A DNA stretch of 46,276 nucleotides from Siculibacillus lacustris (GTDB lineage Bacteria; Pseudomonadota; Alphaproteobacteria; Rhizobiales; Ancalomicrobiaceae), in NCBI RefSeq assembly GCF_004328075.1, contig NZ_SJFN01000035.1, positions 1 to 46,276 of the forward strand, read 5' to 3'. Positions 9,410-17,650 of the stretch are shown here, one piece after another. Under the pieces are notes generated by a model. The model had not been told where the DNA came from, did no database searches, and worked only from the letters and a program-made list of their open reading frames with translations. Numbering within the stretch: the first letter of the stretch is position 1; every line of letters starts with the position of its first letter. The translations under genes were made by a program, and so were the position numbers.

Positions 9410-11011
9410 TCAGATCGGAATCCGGGTCGGACGGAAGCGCTTCAACCACATCGCCACCATCAGACGGGTCACGGTGATCGCGGTGAACAGCGTCGTCAGG
9501 ATGCCGATGCCGAGCGTCACGGCGAAGCCCTTGATCGGGCCGGACCCGAGCAGGAACATCACGACCGCGGCGATCAGCGTGGTCAGGTTGGAGTCGATGA
9601 TGGTGCCCAGCGCCCGCGAGAAGCCGGCGTCGATCGACGAAATCGGCGAACGTCCGAGCTTCTGCTCCTCACGAATGCGCTCGTAGATCAGCACGTTGGC
9701 GTCGACCGCCATGCCGATGGTGAGCACGATGCCGGCGATGCCGGGCAGCGTCAGGGTCGCCTGCAGCACGCTGAGGATGGCCATCAGCATCATGATGTTG
9801 ATGACCACCGCGATGTCGGCGAAGATGCCGAGCAGGCCGTAGTTGCCGATCATGTAGAGCACCACCAGCACCGTGCCGACGCCGGCGGCGAGCTTGCCGG
9901 CGGCGATCGAATCGGCGCCGAGGCCGGGGCCGACGGTGCGTTCTTCGACGATGGTCAGGTCGGCAGGCAGCGCGCCGGCGCGCAGCAGCAGGGCGAGATC
10001 GTTGGCCGACTGCACCGAGAAGCTGCCGGAGATCTGGCCGGAGCCACCGAGAATCGGCTCGCGGATCACCGGATAGCTGATCACATCCTTGTCGAGGACG
10101 ATGGCGAAGGGCCGGCCGACCGCCTGCTGGGTGACCTGGGCGAACTTCTGAGCGCCGGAGGTGTTGAAGCGGAAGGAGACGACGGGCTCGCTCGACTGCG
10201 ACGAGAAGCTCGCCTGGGCGTCGACCAGTTCTTCACCGGTCAACATGGCACGCTTCTGGATCAGGACCGGCACCGGCGGATTGTCGCGGGTGTAGAGCAC
10301 GTCGGTGTCGGAGGAGCGGTTCTCGCCCAGCGCCTGCGGGCCGACGCCTTCGACCATGTGGAAGGTCAGGCGGGCGGTCTGGCGCAGGAGGTCCTTCAGG
10401 CGCTCGATGTCCTGGAGACCGGGGACCTGGACCAGCAGGCGGGTGCCGCCCTGACGGGCGATGATCGGTTCGGTGGTGCCGAGCTGGTCGACGCGGCGGC
10501 GGACCACCTCCATCGACTGTTCGACGACGCGGCGGGTGCGGTAGTCGAGGCCGGGCTTGGTCAGCGACAGGCGGAACAGGCCGCCCTCGTCGCGGGCGAT
10601 CTCGACGTCGACGATGCGGGCGCCGGAGAACACCGTGTCGCTCAGCGACTGCGGAATGGTGGCGAGCTTGGTCGCCGCCTTCTCGATCTGGGCCTGATCG
10701 GGGATGCGGACCTGGACGGTGGTGCCCTGAATGCCGATGCCGGTGTAGCCGACGCGATCTTCGCGCAGCACCCGGCGGACGTCGTCACGGAGCACCTCGA
10801 GGCGCTCCTTGATCATCGCCTGGGTGTCGACCTCGAGCATCAGATGGGCGCCGCCCTGCAGGTCGAGACCGAGGGTCAACTGGCGGTGCGGCAGCCACCC
10901 GGGCATGCTCGCCAGGGTGTCGCGGCCGACGAAGTTCGGGACCAGGAACAGCAGCGACGCGACGCAGGACGCGACGATCAGCCAGATCTTCCAGCGTGGG
11001 AAATGAAGCAT
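9410..11011 (-). CDS. secD: Protein translocase subunit SecD
   Basis: SecD is the larger partner of SecF and carries the big periplasmic P1 domain that handles emerging exported chains. The 533-residue product has an N-terminal helix (IWLIVASCVASLLFLVP), the motif LGLDLQGGAHLMLEVDT near residue 48, a long periplasmic part, and a C-terminal RND-type membrane domain containing GMAVDANVLIYERIREE and the final MFLLGSGPIKGFAVTLGIGI region. Length and motif order are standard. AGG lies 5 nt before the ATG. It is second in the yajC-secD-secF operon, 85 bp downstream of yajC. Confidence 0.97.
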   Translation of the reverse strand: MLHFPRWKIWLIVASCVASLLFLVPNFVGRDTLASMPGWLPHRQLTLGLDLQGGAHLMLEVDTQAMIKERLEVLRDDVRRVLREDRVGYTGIGIQGTTVQVRIPDQAQIEKAATKLATIPQSLSDTVFSGARIVDVEIARDEGGLFRLSLTKPGLDYRTRRVVEQSMEVVRRRVDQLGTTEPIIARQGGTRLLVQVPGLQDIERLKDLLRQTARLTFHMVEGVGPQALGENRSSDTDVLYTRDNPPVPVLIQKRAMLTGEELVDAQASFSSQSSEPVVSFRFNTSGAQKFAQVTQQAVGRPFAIVLDKDVISYPVIREPILGGSGQISGSFSVQSANDLALLLRAGALPADLTIVEERTVGPGLGADSIAAGKLAAGVGTVLVVLYMIGNYGLLGIFADIAVVINIMMLMAILSVLQATLTLPGIAGIVLTIGMAVDANVLIYERIREEQKLGRSPISSIDAGFSRALGTIIDSNLTTLIAAVVMFLLGSGPIKGFAVTLGIGILTTLFTAITVTRLMVAMWLKRFRPTRIPI

Positions 11012-11096
11012 CGAACCTCGTCCTCGGGGATTGCGGGCACCGACCGGCCGCCGCTCGGCGGGGGCCTTCGCGGGGGATCGCTCCCCCGCCGGCGCA

Positions 11097-11450
11097 TCAC
11101 TCGTTGGCGGCTTCCGGCTTGGCCTTGGCCGGTTCGCCCTTGGCGCGGACCTCGGTCACGGTGGAGCGCACGACCCGGATCTTGACGCCTTCGGCGATCT
11201 CGACCTCGACTTCGGCGTCGCCGACGACCTTGGAGACCTTGGCGATGATCCCGCCGGCGGCCACGACGATGTCGCCGCGGCGCAGGTTCTTGACGAGTTC
11301 CTCGTGGGCCTTCTGACGCTGGCGCTGCGGGCGGATGACCATCACCCACATGATGACGAGAATGAAGGCGAAGGGCACCAGCGACATCAGAATGTCTCCG
11401 GCGCCGCCGGCGGCACCGACGCTCTGAGCGTAGGCGGGGGTCACGAACAT
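11097..11450 (-). CDS. yajC: Preprotein translocase subunit YajC
   Basis: YajC is a small inner-membrane protein associated with SecDF. The 117-residue product starts MFVTPAYAQS, has one membrane helix (LVPFAFILVIMWVMVIRPQ) and then the hallmark RPQRQRQKAHEELVKNLRRGDIVVAAGGIIAKV. A charged Ala/Lys/Glu tail ends the protein. The frame is open upstream to 11582, but the ATG at 11450 has GGAG 6 nt before it and matches the family length. It is first in the operon, and a promoter candidate lies about 100 bp upstream. Confidence 0.96.
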   Translation of the reverse strand: MFVTPAYAQSVGAAGGAGDILMSLVPFAFILVIMWVMVIRPQRQRQKAHEELVKNLRRGDIVVAAGGIIAKVSKVVGDAEVEVEIAEGVKIRVVRSTVTEVRAKGEPAKAKPEAANE

Positions 11451-11549
11451 CGAGATCTCCTCGGATCGACGGGCGCGCCGGGGAGGATCGCTTCCCCTGG
11501 ACACGAGAACGGGTCGCGCGACGGAAAGTGCCGTCCGCGATGCGGCGGG

Positions 11550-11577
11550 ACTATAGCGAGCGCGCCGGTCTTTGCAA
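11550..11577 (-). promoter_or_regulatory. Candidate promoter of the yajC-secD-secF operon
   Basis: Read on the minus strand, TTGCAA (-35 like, 11572-11577) and TATAGT (-10 like, 11550-11555) are 16 bp apart. TATAGT differs from TATAAT at one position. They sit about 100 bp upstream of yajC in otherwise very GC-rich DNA, with nothing else between. Confidence 0.55.
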
Positions 11578-11664
11578 ATCACGCGGGTCGCGAGCGGGCG
11601 CCGCGGCGCCGCCGGGGCCCGGAACGGGGACCGAGACCGGCGCCGATATCGCCCGGCACGGCCG

Positions 11665-12102
11665 TCAGGGCGCGAGCTCGCGACTCATCAGTACCGCCGA
11701 GGCCGGGCAGAGGGTGGCGAACTGGCCGGTGGCGGCGATCGACGCCGGCGCCTCGGCGCGCGGGCGGCGAACCCAACCGAGTCGGTCGAAGACTGCGGCC
11801 GCGGTGGTGGTCAGGAGCCACAGGCGCCGCGCCCCGTCGGCGGCGGCGAGGCGTTCGGCGGCGGCGACCGCGGCGCGGGCGGCCCCGCTGCGACGGCCCT
11901 GCGGCGGCACCACCAGGGAGCGCAGCAGGCGATCCTCGCCGGAGCCTTCGATGCCGATCCAGGCGCGCGGGGCGGCGCCGTCGGACAGGGCGAAGAATCG
12001 GCGATCGGCCTCGCCGAGGTCGGCGGTCGGCAGGCCTTCGGCGGCGAGCGCGGCGGTGAAGGCGGGATCGTCGGGGAGAATCGCAACGAGGGCGGCGGAC
12101 AT
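11665..12102 (-). CDS. GNAT acetyltransferase, ArsN2-like
   Basis: The 145-residue protein is a small GNAT-fold acetyltransferase. LLRSLVVPPQGRRSGAARAAV corresponds to the acetyl-CoA-binding motif A, although the usual second glycine pair is altered. The segment LWLLTTTAAAVFDRLGW and the tail FATLCPASAVLMSRELA are characteristic of the ArsN2 group, annotated as arsenic-resistance N-acetyltransferases. No ars genes are nearby, so substrate and role remain uncertain. The ATG at 12102 has GGAG with 6 nt spacing. It lies upstream of the sec operon on the same strand but is separated from it by the sec promoter region. Confidence 0.85.
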   Translation of the reverse strand: MSAALVAILPDDPAFTAALAAEGLPTADLGEADRRFFALSDGAAPRAWIGIEGSGEDRLLRSLVVPPQGRRSGAARAAVAAAERLAAADGARRLWLLTTTAAAVFDRLGWVRRPRAEAPASIAATGQFATLCPASAVLMSRELAP

Positions 12103-12342
12103 GGTGGGCTCCGGCTGGGCGGGCTCCGGACGAGGGCCTCGGGGAACGGGGAAGCATCGCCCTGCCACGGCGCGGCCGCAAGTGCGGCGGCGGCGCGCGG
12201 GCCTCGACGCGCGCTTGGGTCGCGGTCCGCAACCCGCGCCCGAGGCGTAGGATCGCGACCGATCGAAGGTGGCCCCGCGACGGCGACGCAATTGCTGACG
12301 GGTCGCGGCCCTCGCGATCGTCTGCGGAAGGGAGATCCCCTC

Positions 12343-12807
12343 ATGGGCAATCTGATCTGGAAGATCCGGCAGAACGAAACCTTCAACAAGGCCGAGGCGC
12401 TCTATGCCATCCAGGACGGGGTGGTCGGGGTGATCATCCCGCTGCACGACCCCCGCGACGGCAACTGGGACGGCACCGTCTCGACCGCGGAATGGGCCAT
12501 CGGCGGCCTGATGGGCCTCAATTCGGTGCTCTCCAACGCCCAGATGGCGCGCCTGATGAAGTCGATCTCCCTCGACGAGAGCGACGTCGAACTCTACCAG
12601 GCGTCGGAACAGCAGTTCGCCCGGGCGCTGGTGGTCGCCGTCGAGTGGGGCTTCAAGAAAGCCTATGTCGAGGTCTGGGCCGGTGCGGTCGGCAAGATCG
12701 CCACCGCCGGGCTGGTCAACCTGCCGATCACCCAGTTCTTCGTGCGCAAGTCGCTGGAGGCGGCGATCAAACGGTCCTACGACGCGGCGGTGGCGACGCT
12801 CCACTGA
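12343..12807 (+). CDS. Uncharacterised protein with an EF-hand-like loop
   Basis: I do not recognise the 154-residue protein. Residues 39-50 read DGNWDGTVSTAE, which fits the 12-position EF-hand calcium loop: Asp1, Asn3, Asp5, Gly6, a hydrophobic residue at 8, Ser9 and Glu12. It is followed by a helix-like segment (WAIGGLMGLNSVLSNAQMARLMKSI). The C-terminal third is amphipathic to hydrophobic (AVGKIATAGLVNLPITQFFV) without a clear membrane helix or signal peptide. GGGAG 8 nt before the ATG supports the start. It is followed by the DUF815 gene at 123 bp, but coupling is not shown. Confidence 0.85.
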   Translation: MGNLIWKIRQNETFNKAEALYAIQDGVVGVIIPLHDPRDGNWDGTVSTAEWAIGGLMGLNSVLSNAQMARLMKSISLDESDVELYQASEQQFARALVVAVEWGFKKAYVEVWAGAVGKIATAGLVNLPITQFFVRKSLEAAIKRSYDAAVATLH

Positions 12808-12930
12808 GGGTGGCGCCGGCCTCGACCGGGGATACCGACGGGAGACGGGCGTGACGGGTGCGGCGGGGCTTTGCCTTCCGCCGCCGCCTCCCCTACCCTC
12901 GCGCCTCCTCGTCTCAGGAGTTGCCCGCCC

Positions 12931-13821
12931 GTGGCCGAACCCACCGCATATGCCCTCGCCGAGATCGCCGCCAAGCTCGACGGCATCGCCGCACTCATCG
13001 CCCGGGCCGTGCCGCCGGCGCCGCCGCCGGCCGATTTCGCCGCGGCCGACGCCTTCGTGTGGGTCGCCCGGGAGGTCCGAGCCGCACCGGTGACGCGGGT
13101 CAACCGGGTCGAAATGACGCTGCTGCAGGGCATCGACCGGGCGCGCGACCAGTTGCTCGCCAACACCGAGCGCTTCGCCCGCGGTCTGCCGGCCAACAAT
13201 GCGCTGCTGTGGGGGGCGCGCGGCATGGGCAAGTCGTCCCTGGTCAAGGCGGCGCATGCCACCGTGGTGGCGGGGCTCGTCGCGGCCGGCCTGCCGGCGC
13301 TGAAGCTGGTGGAGATCCACCGCGAGGACATCGAGAGCCTGCCGACCCTGCTCGGGCTGGTGGCGAAGGCGCCGTTCCGCTTCCTGGTGTTCTGCGACGA
13401 TCTGTCCTTCGACGCCGGCGACACCTCGTACAAGTCGCTGAAGGCGGTGCTGGAGGGCGGCATCGAAGGGCGGCCCGACAACGTGCTGTTCTACGCCACT
13501 TCCAACCGCCGCCACCTGCTGCCGCGCGACATGATCGACAACGAGCGCTCGACGGCGATCAACCCGTCCGAGGGGACGGAAGAAAAAGTGTCGTTGTCCG
13601 ACCGCTTCGGCCTGTGGCTGGGCTTCCACAAGTGCAGCCAGGACGATTATCTGGCGATGGTGCGCGGCTATGTCGCTCATTTCGGCCTGAGCGTCGACGA
13701 CGCCGAGATGGTACGCGACAGTCTGGAATGGGCGACGACGCGGGGCTCGCGCTCGGGCCGCACCGCTTGGCAATATGTGCAGGATCTCGCCGGACGGCTC
13801 GGCGCACGACTCGAGGGGTGA
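12931..13821 (+). CDS. DUF815-family AAA-type ATPase
   Basis: The 296-residue protein is a DUF815 P-loop ATPase. It has Walker A GARGMGKS at about residues 95-102, Walker B FLVFCDDLSF, the family segment DTSYKSLKAVLEGGIEGRPDNVLFYATSNRRHL, and an arginine-rich end of the catalytic core (LSDRFGLWLGF). The substrate and role of the family are unknown. The GTG at 12931 is chosen because AGGAG lies 10 nt upstream and the following sequence matches family starts; an in-frame TTG at 12871 lacks such support. The stop is 4 bp before the next gene, suggesting co-transcription with the DinB-like gene. Confidence 0.92.
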   Translation: MAEPTAYALAEIAAKLDGIAALIARAVPPAPPPADFAAADAFVWVAREVRAAPVTRVNRVEMTLLQGIDRARDQLLANTERFARGLPANNALLWGARGMGKSSLVKAAHATVVAGLVAAGLPALKLVEIHREDIESLPTLLGLVAKAPFRFLVFCDDLSFDAGDTSYKSLKAVLEGGIEGRPDNVLFYATSNRRHLLPRDMIDNERSTAINPSEGTEEKVSLSDRFGLWLGFHKCSQDDYLAMVRGYVAHFGLSVDDAEMVRDSLEWATTRGSRSGRTAWQYVQDLAGRLGARLEG

Positions 13822-13825
13822 CGCG

Positions 13826-14365
13826 ATGCAGACCGATCTGTTCCCGATGCTCGCCGACTACAACAGGTGGATGAACGGCAAGCTCTACGACGCGGCGGCG
13901 CAGCTTCCCCCCGGCGAGGTCGACCGCGATCGCGGCGCCTTCTTCGGCTCGATCCACGGGACGCTCGAACACCTGGTGGTCGCCGACACGCTGTGGCTGA
14001 AGCGTTTCCGCAGCCATCCGGCCGGGGCGGGGCTCGCGGCGATCGACGCGATCGTCACGCCGACCGCCCTCGATCAGCGGCAGTTCGGGACGCTGGCCGA
14101 GATGCGGGCGCGGCGCGACCTGCTCGACGGGCTGATCGTCGCGTGGATCGGCGGTCTCGCCGCGGCCGATCTCGACACCCCGCTGACCTATCGGCGGTTC
14201 AACGGCGAAGCCCACACCAAGCCGGTCCGGCCGACGCTTCTCCACTTCTTCAATCACCAGACCCACCATCGCGGCCAGACGACGACGCTCTTGACTCAGG
14301 CCGGGGTCGACGTCGGGGTGACCGACCTGTTGGTCCGGGTCCCCGAGGTCGAGCCGAAGGGTTGA
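13826..14365 (+). CDS. DinB/YfiT-family putative metal-dependent hydrolase
   Basis: The 179-residue helical-bundle protein has the DinB-family metal triad: His in IHGTLEHLVVAD and two His in FFNHQTHHRGQ. MLADYNRWMNGKLYDAA at the N-terminus is typical. The family includes thiol-dependent S-transferases and damage-inducible proteins; the substrate here is not evident. It begins 4 bp after the DUF815 stop, so the two are probably translated from one mRNA. The name DinB refers to this fold family and not to the DNA polymerase IV gene elsewhere in the window. Confidence 0.92.
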   Translation: MQTDLFPMLADYNRWMNGKLYDAAAQLPPGEVDRDRGAFFGSIHGTLEHLVVADTLWLKRFRSHPAGAGLAAIDAIVTPTALDQRQFGTLAEMRARRDLLDGLIVAWIGGLAAADLDTPLTYRRFNGEAHTKPVRPTLLHFFNHQTHHRGQTTTLLTQAGVDVGVTDLLVRVPEVEPKG

Positions 14366-14401
14366 GCGAGGGGGCCGCCCGGCCCCGAACGAGAGGCTGA
14401 G

Positions 14402-14929
14402 ATGACCATTCCCGCGACGATCGAGATCCGCCCGGAGCGCCCGAGCGATCATGCGACGATCTACGATCTGGTGAAGACCGCGTTCCTCACCGCCAAGGTC
14501 AGCAACGGCAAGGAGCAGGACTTCGTCGACGAATTGCGTGCCGCGCCCCACCGTTACCTCCCCGATCTCGCGCTGGTCGCCGTCGAGGACGCGACGATCG
14601 TCGGTCACGTGATGCTGACGCGGATGCCGATCGCCACGGCGACGGGCGATCGCGAGACCCTGCTGGTGGCGCCGCTGGCGGTGGTGCTCGACCGGCGCTC
14701 CCGTCGCATCGGGTCGCAGTTGCTGCGCGCGGCGCTCGACCGCGGCAGGGCGGCGGGCTTCGAGTCGGTGGTGCTGGTCGGCGACCCCGCCTATTATGGC
14801 CGCTTCGGCTTCCGCCCGAGTACCGACTTCGGCGTCGTCAACACCAACGGCATTCCCGCCGAATATGTGATGGCGCTCGAGCTGCAGCCCGGGGCGCTCG
14901 CCGGCATCGACGGCCGGATCGGCTTCTGA
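14402..14929 (+). CDS. GNAT-family N-acetyltransferase, YhbS-like
   Basis: The 175-residue protein is a GNAT acetyltransferase. It has an N-terminal [22 protein letters not shown], a central [21 protein letters not shown] corresponding to the acetyl-CoA-binding motif, and [17 protein letters not shown], typical of the YhbS/COG3153 group. The acyl acceptor cannot be told. AGAGG 5 nt before the ATG supports the start. It lies 36 bp after the DinB-like gene in the same direction and may be in the same transcript. Confidence 0.92.
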   Translation: MTIPATIEIRPERPSDHATIYDLVKTAFLTAKVSNGKEQDFVDELRAAPHRYLPDLALVAVEDATIVGHVMLTRMPIATATGDRETLLVAPLAVVLDRRSRRIGSQLLRAALDRGRAAGFESVVLVGDPAYYGRFGFRPSTDFGVVNTNGIPAEYVMALELQPGALAGIDGRIGF

Positions 14930-14990
14930 CGCCCGGCCGCCCGCTCCGCCCGATCTCGACCGACGGCCCCGTCGTGGCGGCCGCAGCCCG

Positions 14991-15512
14991 ATGGATTCCA
15001 TGGCCGCACCCGATCCGACCCTCTCGCTTTCCGACCTCGCCCAACGCCTGCCGCCGGCGGCGCGGCTGATCGGCCTCGATCTCGGGACCAAGACCATCGG
15101 CCTGGCGCTGTCCGACCTCGGCCGGCGCATCGCCACGCCGATGGAGACGATCCGTCGGCGCAAGTTCGCGCTCGACGTCGCCGATCTCCTGGCGATCTGC
15201 GAGCGGCACGCGGTGGCGGCGATGGTGATCGGCCTGCCGCTCAACATGGACGGTTCGGAAGGGCCGCGGGTCCAGGCGACGCGGGCCTTCGTGCGGATGC
15301 TGGTGCCGCTCACGCCCCTGCCGATCGCGCTGTGGGACGAGCGCCTGTCGACCACCGCGGTGACCCGCACCCTGCTCGAGGCCGATGCCTCGCGGGCGCG
15401 GCGCGCCGAGGTGGTCGACAAGATGGCCGCCGGGTTCATCCTCCAGGGCGCCCTCGACCGGATGCAGGCGATGGCCCGCGCCGCGGCGCCGCGCGACGAC
15501 CGCCTGTACTGA
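14991..15512 (+). CDS. ruvX: Putative pre-16S rRNA nuclease / RuvX (YqgF)
   Basis: YqgF/RuvX is an RNase H-fold nuclease implicated in maturation of the 16S rRNA 5' end; older annotation calls it a Holliday junction resolvase. Visible motifs are [17 protein letters not shown] (first catalytic Asp), [23 protein letters not shown] and [14 protein letters not shown] (last Asp). The length of 173 is slightly long because of an N-terminal extension. The ATG at 14991 is used; an in-frame ATG at 15000 is equally possible and neither has a clear ribosome site. Confidence 0.94.
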   Translation: MDSMAAPDPTLSLSDLAQRLPPAARLIGLDLGTKTIGLALSDLGRRIATPMETIRRRKFALDVADLLAICERHAVAAMVIGLPLNMDGSEGPRVQATRAFVRMLVPLTPLPIALWDERLSTTAVTRTLLEADASRARRAEVVDKMAAGFILQGALDRMQAMARAAAPRDDRLY

Positions 15513-15540
15513 GCGACGCGGGCGGACGACGCCCGGCCGC

Positions 15541-15596
15541 GCGGTCCACTTCGGTTGTGTTTCTTCTTTTTTCTCTTTTTGATTGTGATCGACGGG
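15541..15596. other. Pyrimidine-rich low-GC patch after ruvX
   Basis: A run rich in T and C on the plus strand (for example TTCTTCTTTTTTCTC at 15562-15576) stands out from the GC-rich surroundings. It follows a short stem (CGGGCG at 15519-15524 with CGCCCG at 15530-15535) after the ruvX stop, but the T-tract begins some 20 nt beyond the stem, so it is not a canonical terminator. It could belong to the promoter of the GH19 gene. Confidence 0.4.
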
Positions 15597-15693
15597 GATT
15601 TCCCGCACTCTCGTCCACGCCGGGCGCGACGCCGCGATACTCGGTGGCGCCGCGCCGACGGGCCTTCCGCCCGACGTCGTCGAGGAGAGAGAC

Positions 15694-16329
15694 ATGACCG
15701 TTCCGATCACCGCGGATCAGCTCCGCAAGCTCGCCCCCAACGCCCGCACCAACTACCTCGCCGCCTTCGCCACCGCCGACGCCGATCTCGCGCCTTTCGG
15801 CATCAACGCCAACAAGCTGCGGGTGGCGCATTTCATGGCGCAGGTGCTGCACGAGAGCGGCGAGTTGACGATCTTCACCGAGAACATGAACTATTCCGCG
15901 CCGCGGCTACTGGAGATCTTCCCCAGCCACTTCACCCCGGCGCAGGCCACGGCCTATGCCCACAAGCCGCGGGAGATCGCCGAACGCGCCTATGGCGGGC
16001 GGATGGGCAACGGCCCGGAAGGCTCCGGCGACGGCTGGGCCTTCATCGGCCATGGCCTGCTGCAGATCACCGGGCGCGAATCTTACGAGAAATACGGCAA
16101 GGTGCTGGGCATTCCGCTCGCCACCCAGCCCGACCTCGCCACCTCGGCGCAGTGGTCGCTGAAGATCGCCGCGGCCGAATGGGCGGCGAGCGGCTATCGG
16201 GGCAAGTCGTGCAACGAACTCGCCGATCTCGACGACATCCGCGGCATCACCCGGGCGATCAACGGCGGGCTCAACGGCTTCGCCTCACGCCAGGAGTACT
16301 ACGTCCTGACCAGCCACGTCTGGCCGTGA
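15694..16329 (+). CDS. Glycoside hydrolase family 19 lysozyme/chitinase-like enzyme
   Basis: The 211-residue protein is a single GH19 domain of the endolysin type. AHFMAQVLHESGELTIFTENMNY contains the likely catalytic Glu54 and a second Glu64; SAPRLLEIFPSHF, GDGWAFIGHGLLQITGRESYEKYG and ITRAINGGLNG are conserved family segments. No signal peptide or membrane helix is present, so export would need a holin or another route, as for phage enzymes. There are no phage genes around it. A GAGGAGAG ribosome site precedes the ATG. It probably cuts peptidoglycan; chitin is less likely. It is convergent with dprA. Confidence 0.93.
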   Translation: MTVPITADQLRKLAPNARTNYLAAFATADADLAPFGINANKLRVAHFMAQVLHESGELTIFTENMNYSAPRLLEIFPSHFTPAQATAYAHKPREIAERAYGGRMGNGPEGSGDGWAFIGHGLLQITGRESYEKYGKVLGIPLATQPDLATSAQWSLKIAAAEWAASGYRGKSCNELADLDDIRGITRAINGGLNGFASRQEYYVLTSHVWP

Positions 16330-16354
16330 GATCGGCCCCGGCGTCGGCGGGCGG

Positions 16355-17518
16355 TCACGGCAGCAGGCTGACGCGGCCGCCGGCATGGCGTTCGAGGCGG
16401 CCGGCGATCGCCAGTTCCATCAGGATCAGCTGCAGCTCGCCGGTCCGCACCCCGGTCGCCCGGAGGATCTCGTCGACCCCGACCGGGGTCGGGCCGAGCG
16501 CCTCGAGCACCACCCGGCGGGCGAGATCGGAGGCGTCGGTCGGGCGGTCGAGGTCGTCGCCCGCGCCCTCGGAGACCTGGGACGGGGGCGGCGCCTGCCC
16601 GAGGATCGGCGCCAGCGCTTCAATGACGTGCTCGGGCGCGGCGACCAGGGTGGCGCCGTTGCGGATCAGGTCGTTGGTGCCTTCGGTGCGCGGGTCGAGG
16701 GGACTGCCGGGCACGGCGAAGACCTCGCGGCCCTGTTCGGCGGCGAAGCGGGCGGTGTGGAGCGAGCCGGAGCGGGCCGCCGCCTCGATCACCACGACGC
16801 CGAGCGCCAGACCCGAGATCAGCCGGTTGCGGCGGGGAAAGTCGCGGGCGCGCGGCTCCCAGCCGAAGGGCATTTCCGAGACCAGCGCCCCGCCGGTGGC
16901 GACGATGCGGGCGGCGAGATTTTCGTTCTCGGGCGGATAGAGCCGGTCGAGGCCGCCGGCGAAGACGGCGATGGTGCCGGTGTCGAGGCTCGCTTCGTGG
17001 GCGGCGGCGTCGATGCCGCGGGCGAGCCCCGAGGCCACCACGAAGCCGGCGAGGCCGAGGCCGCGGGCCATCTGGCCGGCGAACTTCCGTCCCGCGAGCG
17101 AGGCGTTGCGGGCACCGACGATCGCCACCGCCGGGCGGCGGCAGACGCCCGACCCACCCTTGACCGCGAGGATCGGCGGCGGTCCTTCGATCACGGCGAG
17201 GCGGACGGGATAATCGGGCTCGCCCATCGCCACGAAGTGGGCGCCGAGGGCGCGCGCCGTCGCCAGTTCCTCGGCGACCTCGGCTTCGGAGGCGACGCGG
17301 ATGCGGGCGCGGGCGCCGCCGCGGCGGGCGAGATCGGGCAGCGCCTCGAGGGCGGCGACGGCCGAGCCGAAATGATCGACCAGTTGGCGGAAGGTGACCG
17401 GGCCGACGTTCTCGGAGCGGATCAGGCGCAGCCAGGCGGCGCGGGTGGCGTTCGACAGCGGCGGCCGTCCGGGCTCGGTGTCGTCGTCGGCGCGGTCGTC
17501 GAAGGCGGAGCGTCTCAC
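16355..17518 (-). CDS. dprA: DNA-processing protein DprA (Smf)
   Basis: DprA binds incoming single-stranded DNA and loads RecA during natural transformation. The protein has the Rossmann-like core with VAIVGARNASLAGRKFA, VVASGLARGIDAAAHEASL, TIAVFAGGLDRLYPPEN, FPRRNRLISGL, VVIEAAARSGSLHTARFAAEQGREVFAVPG and NDLIRNGA, all diagnostic. An N-terminal SAM-like segment (LRLIRSENVGPVTFRQLV) and a C-terminal winged-helix-like domain (VDEILRATGVRTGELQLILMELAIAGRLERHAGG) flank it. The GTG at 17518 is preferred (GAGG about 10 nt upstream, family-like length of 387). An in-frame GTG at 17620 would add 34 residues of low-quality sequence. It lies downstream of plsY. Confidence 0.94.
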   Translation of the reverse strand: MRRSAFDDRADDDTEPGRPPLSNATRAAWLRLIRSENVGPVTFRQLVDHFGSAVAALEALPDLARRGGARARIRVASEAEVAEELATARALGAHFVAMGEPDYPVRLAVIEGPPPILAVKGGSGVCRRPAVAIVGARNASLAGRKFAGQMARGLGLAGFVVASGLARGIDAAAHEASLDTGTIAVFAGGLDRLYPPENENLAARIVATGGALVSEMPFGWEPRARDFPRRNRLISGLALGVVVIEAAARSGSLHTARFAAEQGREVFAVPGSPLDPRTEGTNDLIRNGATLVAAPEHVIEALAPILGQAPPPSQVSEGAGDDLDRPTDASDLARRVVLEALGPTPVGVDEILRATGVRTGELQLILMELAIAGRLERHAGGRVSLLP

Positions 17519-17650
17519 CGTCGCCAGTCCTCGGGCAGCGATCGCGAGCCCCGTGCGGCAGGCCCGCGAGCCACTATCGGGCCGAGCGCGCGAATCCACA
17601 ACCCTGAATATGGGTCGCACCGCCCGAGCGACGTATCGCCGCCGAGCGAT

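Noticed and set aside
11579-12232. Minus-strand frame overlapping the ArsN2-like gene
   Set aside because: Arg-rich shadow; the GNAT protein in another frame has family motifs and a ribosome site.
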